Shown here in pieces: positions 22,001-27,183 of a stretch of 27,183 bases of DNA. This DNA comes from Silene noctiflora (Eukaryota > Streptophyta > Magnoliopsida > Caryophyllales > Caryophyllaceae). Under the pieces are notes generated by a model. That model saw only the letters and a program-made list of their open reading frames with translations, was not told the DNA's origin and did not search any database. The stretch spans positions 3,465-30,647 of the forward strand of contig VHZZ01006209.1 in NCBI GenBank assembly GCA_009801015.1. Direction: 5' to 3'. A program made the position numbers and the translations under genes. Numbering within the stretch: the first letter of the stretch is position 1; each line of letters begins with the position of its first letter.

Positions 22001-22403
22001 TGAATTTACATCGGTCTAAGAAAAGAAACCAGGCGAATTAGGGGTTTTGCTATTTACACACACAATGAAAAAACAAAAATGGGGAGAAGGGAAGAAGCCA
22101 GGTATTAGTAAGAAATTTATACTGGGTGGACTATCAGGGGTTGTTATAATTTTGTAGTAACTTATCGATCCATAATTCAATTAAACGGTAGGCTCATGTT
22201 CAGATCTAAAGACAACTACATGAACATTTTATGAACTCCAAATCTTCTCATTTGATCAATTCTAAGCTCATGTTCATATGCTTACATTTTCTTTCCTTTT
22301 TATTCAGATGAAACACCTGCATGATTCTCTGGATCAACGAGTGTCCTCTCTTGAGAAGATACAAGAAGCAGAAGTCCCTCGAGAATACGTGAAATCTACA
22401 TAA
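19034..22403 (+). CDS. Small single-pass membrane protein, two exons, 72 residues
   Basis: Exon 1 is 19034-19156 (41 codons, donor CAG|GTATTT) and exon 2 is 22308-22403 (31 codons plus stop, acceptor TTATTCAG), phase 0. Residues about 8-28 form one hydrophobic segment (LASFVAGTAVASVAGVYILY) preceded by a short basic N-terminus. The rest (MKHLHDSLDQRVSSLEKIQE) looks like a short amphipathic or coiled-coil helix. I believe short plant proteins of this shape are conserved and unnamed, but I cannot name this one. The ATG was chosen because the open frame upstream has no other ATG. The 3,151-bp intron is unusually long for so small a gene and is a trap for mobile elements. A further small exon inside it cannot be ruled out. 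Location is unknown; mitochondrial or secretory membranes are both possible. Confidence 0.72.
20532..20625. mobile_element. Stowaway-like MITE in the small-gene intron
   Basis: CTTTCTCCGTCC, then TAATCATTTGTTTACATTTT, faces TAAACAAATGATGATGGAAG and GAG. TA precedes the left end (20530-20531); the right flank has mutated. About 94 bp. A long T run and a G run follow directly at about 20629-20663. Confidence 0.75.
20718..21313. mobile_element. Non-autonomous hAT-type element, 596 bp
   Basis: The left end CAGGGTTGCTGAATTC and the right end GAATTAGGTAACCCTG are inverted repeats with a few mismatches. A perfect 8-bp target duplication, GTATCAGT, lies at 20710-20717 and 21314-21321. Both features fit the hAT superfamily. 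The interior is dense in CGAATT and GCGAATT words near both ends, as expected of subterminal transposase-binding repeats. It encodes no transposase, so it would depend on a source elsewhere. The intact target duplication suggests moderate age at most. Confidence 0.9.
21032..21234. repeat. Two internal tandem duplications inside the hAT-type element
   Basis: A 31-bp unit starting ATCTTTGAAGTTGATCATAT occurs at 21032 and again at 21063 without change. A 65-bp unit starting TAATACATGAATT occurs at 21103-21167 and 21168-21232 with only a few changes and carries ATTCGCGAATTAGTGCGAAT. Both lie toward the right half of the element. Confidence 0.85.
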
Positions 22404-23118
22404 AAGACAGTTTAGGCGATTTATGTGCTGTCATGTTAACTCCAATGGAGAATGTTTGTTTCATTCTGCTAGTATGACATGAATCACTGGAATTTATGTC
22501 ACTGAGATGACTGCTGAAAAATTACAGTAATTGGAAAGACGATTAACCAGTAATTAAAGTATTGTCCAAGAGGATTGCTGCTAATTTGTATCCCCTCAAC
22601 CTCAGTTATTCTCTTAAATTTCCGCAAAAACGAAAAGCAAAGTTAAACTATTGAGTAGAATGGAGAGACTACAATGAAGTATTCTAGGATAAAACTCCGG
22701 CAGTTCTCTCCCATATAGTACATGAGCTATCTCTAAAATAAAATTTGAAACATACTTCGTATTTAACAACCACTTCTTATGAGGGAAAGAAACAAATTGG
22801 AAACATTTTGTTGGTACGAGCAATACTTTCTTTTAAGCACACTTATAAACTCCTCAAACCTTAACCAATTACAACATCGTTGTGCCATCATCTATATCTA
22901 TAATCAATTAATCAAACCCGGAAAAAATTAGTACACCAGAAATTGACCTTGAATTATCCCACACCAAAAGTCAGTTTTCCAAATCTCACCAACCTAAAAT
23001 TCCCTCAACCTAAAAATATCTCAGTCAAAAATCCCACAATATCAGGAACAAACCAACGGAAACTTTTCAAAAAATATCAGCCAAATTCAAAAGTTAGTTA
23101 CACCATCTCCCACCAAAA
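22404..23118. other. Intergenic DNA before the 7TM receptor gene
   Basis: 3' UTR of the small gene followed by AT-rich DNA. A candidate TATA-like word (TCTATATCTATAATC, about 22891-22905) lies about 215 bp before the ATG at 23119. The leader is rich in C and A. No other gene is seen. Confidence 0.4.
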
Positions 23119-24456
23119 ATGGCCCCTTTCCCTTTCCTAGTCTTCATCTTCTCCCTCCTTCTCCTTCCCCCCTACACGCTCTCTGAAACCCGAGTCACGC
23201 CTCTCCGTTCCGACTCACGTCCAATAATCCCTCTTGATGAATTCGGGTTTACTCATTCAGGTAACCTCGAATTAAATGGCACCCTGTTATCCCTCCACCT
23301 CCACAACCCAACTAACCCGAACCGAAACTCGAACCCAGATTCGAATGACCTCTCCCTTGTCGGGTTTTTTCTCTGTACCGCTGAATCATGGGCTCGGGTT
23401 CTCGATCAAATGGCCGTAAATGACATTGTTTGTCCCCTTCAATCCGACGTCGTTTTGCCTGTCTTTTCGTTTGATCGTCTCAACAATGGCGGTCTCACCG
23501 AATTTAATCTCTCTGTTCCGATACATAACCCTAATTTATTCTCCCTTGTTTTCGCTAATTGCATCCCTAATTTACGAATTTCCATGGATGTTTACTCATC
23601 CATGTATAATTTCAATTCCAAAACCCTAATTCGTGATTATTTATCCGCTGGAAAGTCGAATTTACCCACAATTTACTTCTCAATTGCCCTAATTTATGTA
23701 ACCCTAAGTTTAATTTGGGGGTTTTTGATTTACGCGAAAAGGGTTGTTGTTTATAAGATTCATTTCTTCATGCTTGCTGTGTTAATTCTAAAAACCCTAA
23801 ATTTATTTTGCGAAGCCGAAGATAAGAGTTATATTAAAAGAACTGGGAGTGCACATGGTTGGGATGTTTTGTTCTACATTTTTAGCTTCTTAAAGGGGAT
23901 TACATTGTTTACATTGATTGTTTTGATCGGAACCGGGTGGTCGTTTTTGAAACCGTATTTGCAGGATAAGGAGAAGAGGGTGTTACTGATTGTGATCCCG
24001 TTACAAGTCGTGTCGAATGTGGCTCAAGTTGTGGTTGATGAGACCGGGCCATATGGGGAGGATTCCGATGTTTGGATGGAGGTTTTCTTGGTTATTGATT
24101 TGATTTGTTGTTGCGCGGTCTTGTTCCCAATCGTTTGGTCGATTAATAACCTTGAGGATGCGTCTAGGACCGATGGGAAGGTGAAAGTTAACTTGACCAA
24201 GTTGAAGTTGTTTAGGCATTACTATGTGGTGGTCATATTTTACATTTACTTTACCAGGGTGATTGTTTACGGGTTGGAGACAATTACGAGTTATAGGTAT
24301 CAGTGGACCAGTGTAGTCGCGGGTGAATTGGGTACTCTTGTTTTCTATGTGTTTACCGGGTACAATTTTAGGCCGAAGTTGCATAATCCTTACTTTGTAG
24401 TCGATGATGAGGAAGAAGAGGCGGCTGTTGAAATGTTGAGTGTAGATGAAGATTAG
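23119..24456 (+). CDS. CAND7-like: Lung seven-transmembrane (GOST) receptor family protein, CAND6/CAND7 type
   Basis: A single uninterrupted frame of 445 residues. Residues 1-22 are a signal peptide (FLVFIFSLLLLPP). Residues 23-180 form the extracytoplasmic domain, with N-glycosylation sequons at N53 (NGT) and N130 (NLS) and cysteines at 86, 105 and 148. Seven hydrophobic segments follow near 183-205, 211-231, 248-271, 287-306, 319-341, 366-388 and 397-415, with the family-typical GYNFRPKLHNPYF just after the last. The C-terminus is acidic (DDEEEEAAVEML). Arabidopsis relatives CAND6 and CAND7 were proposed as G-protein-coupled-receptor candidates; animal relatives are GPR107/GPR108, and related Golgi trafficking roles are suggested for the wider GOST group. 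The start lies in a good context (CACCAAAAATGGCC). Length and topology are normal, with no sign of damage. Which CAND orthologue it is cannot be settled by eye. Confidence 0.93.
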   Translation: MAPFPFLVFIFSLLLLPPYTLSETRVTPLRSDSRPIIPLDEFGFTHSGNLELNGTLLSLHLHNPTNPNRNSNPDSNDLSLVGFFLCTAESWARVLDQMAVNDIVCPLQSDVVLPVFSFDRLNNGGLTEFNLSVPIHNPNLFSLVFANCIPNLRISMDVYSSMYNFNSKTLIRDYLSAGKSNLPTIYFSIALIYVTLSLIWGFLIYAKRVVVYKIHFFMLAVLILKTLNLFCEAEDKSYIKRTGSAHGWDVLFYIFSFLKGITLFTLIVLIGTGWSFLKPYLQDKEKRVLLIVIPLQVVSNVAQVVVDETGPYGEDSDVWMEVFLVIDLICCCAVLFPIVWSINNLEDASRTDGKVKVNLTKLKLFRHYYVVVIFYIYFTRVIVYGLETITSYRYQWTSVVAGELGTLVFYVFTGYNFRPKLHNPYFVVDDEEEEAAVEMLSVDED

Positions 24457-24793
24457 CATGACTTGTAAATCGAGCAATCCTGAATCAATCCGAAGCTGGA
24501 ACTTGAATTTGATATTCAACATTGTGCTAGCTTTCGCTGGCTGCAGTAATGCATTAACATGTATACTGCCATTTTAATCTCAGTGATTCCGTTGCACTCA
24601 TCTTTTACTATTGTCATCGCTTCAGTCAGTTCTGTTTCTTCTGTAAGTTAGGTAGCTGGTAGTCCTGGTATTTTGTATAGGAGAGCATCAGTAGAAAATC
24701 AGAATGCAACTTTTTTATCAGAAGTATTTCATTGGTTTAACCTCTGTGTTGAGGCGGTCGCTGTTGGCGATTGTTTGAAGTTTACCATTGTAT

Positions 24794-25214
24794 ATAACAA
24801 TTCACATACACTCTGACCCGTAAGTGATTTGAGCTCCTTTTCCACGAGTTATGTATGAGACAGTTTCACTTATATACGAGAACTACCCAAATTTTGTCTC
24901 ACACCGACCATAAAATAAACTTCTATTTGATTTCTTATTTTAAAAAAAGCGCGCCTAGTCCAAGGCTTAGCGAAACACTAGACAAAATATCTCTATGCTT
25001 CTTATAAATAAAGCTCACCATTTCATATAACAATTTACCGTCTCAAGTCGTATGTGATATTAGCTCCTTTTTTATGAGTTAATATATGAGACAGTTTTAC
25101 ATGTGAGAACTACCCAAATTCCGTCTCACACCAATGATAAAATGAACTTCTATTTGATTTCTTGATTTAAAAAAGCGCGTTTATTTCAAGGCTTAGCGAA
25201 ACACTAGACAAAAT
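24794..25214. repeat. Tandem duplication upstream of the small heat shock protein gene
   Basis: Copy 1 (about 24794-24988) and copy 2 (about 25027-25214) share, in order, ATAACAATT, TTAGCTCCTTTT-type, TATGAGACAGTTTTAC-type, GAGAACTACCCAAATT, TCTCACACC, CTTCTATTTGATTTCTT, AAAAAGCGCG and GGCTTAGCGAAACACTAGAC. The step is about 226-233 bp. Within each copy TGAGACAGTTT and AAATTTTGTCTCAC are partly inverted, so the duplicated unit may be a small foldback element. The second copy ends about 260 bp before the start codon, so it lies in the presumed promoter region. Confidence 0.85.
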
Positions 25215-25375
25215 GTCGAATAAATTGCATTTAGTGAGGTACAATACTCTGTCCATTGGTATCTAGATAAACCACTAGACAAGTGACCCTTTAGTCCTTT
25301 GCCAAGAACCAAAGCAAGGTAGAGGGTTCTCAACTTGTCATTCAATAGTTTACAAGCACACATACAAGACTCCTC

Positions 25376-25384
25376 TATATATAA
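25376..25384 (+). promoter_or_regulatory. TATA box of the small heat shock protein gene
   Basis: TATATATAAATGC lies about 95-102 bp before the ATG at 25478, in a good position for a plant core promoter with transcription starting near 25410. I did not find a clear alternating GAA/TTC heat shock element in the 200 bp upstream; only isolated half sites such as AGAACC and GGTTCTC are present. Confidence 0.7.
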
Positions 25385-25477
25385 ATGCTACAATGCTAAG
25401 CACATCGATCACATAATCACATAATCATTAAATAATTATAAAATTAGTGCTTAATTATATTATTATAGTTTAAAATT

Positions 25478-26247
25478 ATGGCAAACATGGTGCTTAACTG
25501 CTCGGTTTCGCCTCTAATGGTAAACAAGGCCGCATCTAGCCCAACAAAAATTGGGCTAAGCCCAAAATCTGTAACATTTCGAGGCTCGACATCGTCAAGG
25601 GGGTCAATGGTGGTGAGAGCTGAGCTAGAGGAAGGTGGATTGAGCAGGGAGGTTATTAGAAATGTTGATCCTCTTGGGCGCAAGGAGATGCCGAGCCCTC
25701 TTACTCCATTGCACCTTAACAAAAGTGTTGCTATGATTGACACTTCTCCTTATAGTATGTCAACAACTTTACCTATCCCTTTTATATCATACTCTCTCCG
25801 TCCTCAATCATTTGTTTACCTTAATTAAAATACCCGTCAAAAAAGAATAAGAAAAGGTAAACTAATGAACGGGAGGGGTTGTATATCACATTTAATTGAA
25901 TGTAACAAAGTATTCTTACTTTTTATTACTTGGCAGTGAGGACACCATGGAACACGACAGAGGACGAAAACGAGATACGAATGTGGTTCGACATGCCAGG
26001 GCTAGCCGCGCAGGATATCGACGTACATGTAGTGGACAACTTGTTGGTGATCAAGGGAAGTGAAGGGGAAGATGCATTTGGAAGGAAGATACATAGTCCA
26101 TTTGATTGCAAACTTCACTTGCCTTTATACTGTGCTAAGGAAGAGACACAAGCCGTACTTAAGAACGGTGTTCTCCATATTTCTGTTCCAAAGATTACGA
26201 AAACCGAGCACATGAAATTTATTCATGTTCCCGTTCGAGCTATCTAA
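25478..26247 (+). CDS. Small heat shock protein, plastid-type, two exons, 195 residues
   Basis: Exon 1 is 25478-25754 and exon 2 is 25937-26247, GT-AG, with the split codon making methionine 93. Residues 1-48 are rich in S, K, R and V and lack acidic residues, ending VVRA before ELEEGG, which fits a chloroplast transit peptide. The alpha-crystallin domain covers about 99-192: MRTPWNTTEDENEIRMWFDM, GLAAQDIDVHVVDNLLVIKG, and the hallmark LKNGVLHISVPKI near 167-179. It would act as an ATP-independent holdase that binds unfolding proteins. It is related to HSP21-type organellar proteins but lacks the methionine-rich amphipathic helix that marks HSP21, and the C-terminal VPV is only a weak version of the I-x-I tail motif. 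It may be a divergent constitutive member. The 182-bp intron is about half MITE. Confidence 0.9.
25792..25881. mobile_element. Stowaway-like MITE in the small heat shock protein intron
   Basis: CTCTCTCCGTCCTCAATCAT and TTGTTTACC face GGTAAACTAATGAACGGGAG and GGGTTG. TA lies at both edges (25790-25791 and 25882-25883). At 90 bp it is half of the 182-bp intron and ends about 55 bp before the acceptor at 25936. Confidence 0.88.
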
Positions 26248-26258
26248 CTTCGGTAGTT

Positions 26259-26387
26259 ATTGTGTGAGCGGTTTTATACTGTGAAACAGTCATTTTCTTA
26301 AAAACACTCATTTATTTGATAGTACTAAATGAGGAGTTGTTTTGTATAGAAAAAGACTATCTTACGGCGTGAAACCGTGTGATTCAA
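26259..26387. repeat. Foldback sequence in the 3' region of the small heat shock protein gene
   Basis: Imperfect arms, TGTGAGCGGTTTTATACTGT near 26263 and GGCGTGAAACCGTGTGATTC near 26367, are partly complementary. An inner perfect pair, CTCATTTA and TAAATGAG, lies at 26308-26315 and 26327-26334. The whole could form a long hairpin within about 10-140 bp of the stop codon, so it is probably in the 3' UTR. It resembles small Mutator-type or foldback MITEs, but I could not find a target duplication. Confidence 0.5.
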
Positions 26388-26847
26388 TAATCTGTGATGT
26401 AACCTTCGTTTTGTGGATTATCTACAACTATGAATAAGTGCAATGCAAGACGAATACAATCTCTTGTTACCTTTTTCTTTTAATTACTATGCTCTTGTTA
26501 CGTGGAGTTAAATATGCTCTCCTATAATATATCGATCAAGTTTCCGAAAAAGCATGCAACTCATTTACATACGCCTTTAAAATAGGGAACATGCAACTCA
26601 TTACATTGAGAAGAATACTGATCATATGTCAAGTGGTAAACATACATCTACCAATAAAAGTCAGACGACTTGTTTTATATAAAAAAAAAAAATAACATGC
26701 ACATCGAGTCTACTTTTATTTATTTTTGCTAAATAATACTACGATAACAATTTCTTAAAACGGGTCAAATAGTCTTCATAGTCATATTCCTCGATAACTT
26801 TCTTCTTCCCTTTCCTTGCAAACCAGACCTCCACCCTAGCCTCAAAA
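26388..26847. other. AT-rich DNA between the heat shock gene and the RNase H-like ORF
   Basis: Contains a short A run near 26681-26692 and otherwise plain AT-rich sequence. A 78-codon minus-strand frame (26739-26975) overlaps the RNase H-like ORF in another frame and has a lysine- and glutamate-rich end; I do not consider it a separate gene. Confidence 0.45.
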
Positions 26848-27183
26848 TTAAACCACCAACTGACATCGACAATTATAACATATCTCTTTATGCCCAACAT
26901 GTTTTCCAAACTTGGACAAGCCATCAGCGGGATGATTTTCGTCCCGCAAGACATGTCCAACCAATCCAAAAACAATGTCTTGGTGGCTTAACCACAATAC
27001 TTTTGTCGTCATCGCAAGAAACCAATGTACATCTTTCTTATAGTTACCCTTAACGTTCGTCGCAAGCATGCCAAATGACACCTCACTGTCGGTAAAAATG
27101 TCACAACCTGACACCCCATGATCAATAGCTAATAGTGAGGCAATTCCAAATGCCGTCACTTCAGAAATTGCCGCGTCAACCGC
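26848..27183 (-). CDS. RNase H-like (RVT_3-type) domain ORF, 5' part outside the window
   Basis: On the minus strand a frame enters at the right edge of the window (AVDAAISEVTAFGIASLLAI) and stops near 26848, giving 111 residues of an RNase H fold. FTDSE and ADGLSKFG match the positions of two acidic active-site residues, and the glutamate in AISEVTAF fits a third. Such domains end many plant LINE (L1-type) polyproteins and also occur in stand-alone host-annotated proteins. The ending CQLVV is not a family hallmark. No poly(A) tail or target duplication is evident on the low-coordinate side, so I cannot show that it is a LINE copy rather than a small gene. Function and integrity are undetermined because the upstream part is missing. 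Confidence 0.6.
   Translation of the reverse strand, partial: AVDAAISEVTAFGIASLLAIDHGVSGCDIFTDSEVSFGMLATNVKGNYKKDVHWFLAMTTKVLWLSHQDIVFGLVGHVLRDENHPADGLSKFGKHVGHKEICYNCRCQLVV

Noticed and set aside
24001-24522. 173-codon antisense frame in the 7TM receptor gene
   Set aside because: It is the reverse-strand shadow of a clear, conserved membrane protein frame, and its predicted sequence has no family features.

Overview
The window is nuclear DNA of a flowering plant, almost certainly a eudicot. It is AT-rich, its genes have many GT-AG introns, the proteins are plant families (GRF-interacting factor, plastid-type small heat shock protein, plant lung-7TM receptor), and plant MITEs are common. The repeat flavour, with GACGGAT/ATCCGTC ends and frequent ACGGAGTAT words, makes me lean to Caryophyllales, but that is inference. 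No rRNA, tRNA or CRISPR was found.

Left flank (1-4800): no supported gene. It holds five palindromic GC-rich repeat cores (1-392), a patch of shuffled short repeats (1384-1939), Stowaway-type MITEs, a Tourist-type MITE with a TTA target duplication (3738-4054), and a G-rich element with degenerate inverted ends and a 9-bp target duplication (4511-4780) just upstream of the first promoter.

Genes, left to right: (1) a 15-coding-exon gene, + strand, 5175-12731, for an 849-residue coiled-coil protein with a winged-helix-like C-terminal domain; (2) a GRF-interacting factor of the GIF2/GIF3 type, - strand, 17334-15396, four exons, 204 residues, convergent with gene 1; (3) a two-exon gene, + strand, 19034-22403, for a 72-residue single-pass membrane protein, its 3.15 kb intron carrying a Stowaway and a 596-bp hAT-type element; (4) an intronless lung-7TM/GOST receptor of the CAND6/CAND7 type, + strand, 23119-24456; (5) a two-exon plastid-type small heat shock protein, + strand, 25478-26247, with about half its intron made of a MITE; (6) the 3' part of an RNase H-like ORF, - strand, running off the right edge.

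The genes do not form a pathway; they are ordinary dispersed housekeeping and regulatory genes. The less ordinary features are a possible 36-nt cassette exon that puts a stop codon across a splice junction in gene 1, a tandem duplication of the GIF upstream region with a MITE in only one copy, and the G-rich transposon-like block beside the gene 1 promoter. I saw nothing that I can defend as a wholly new biological system.
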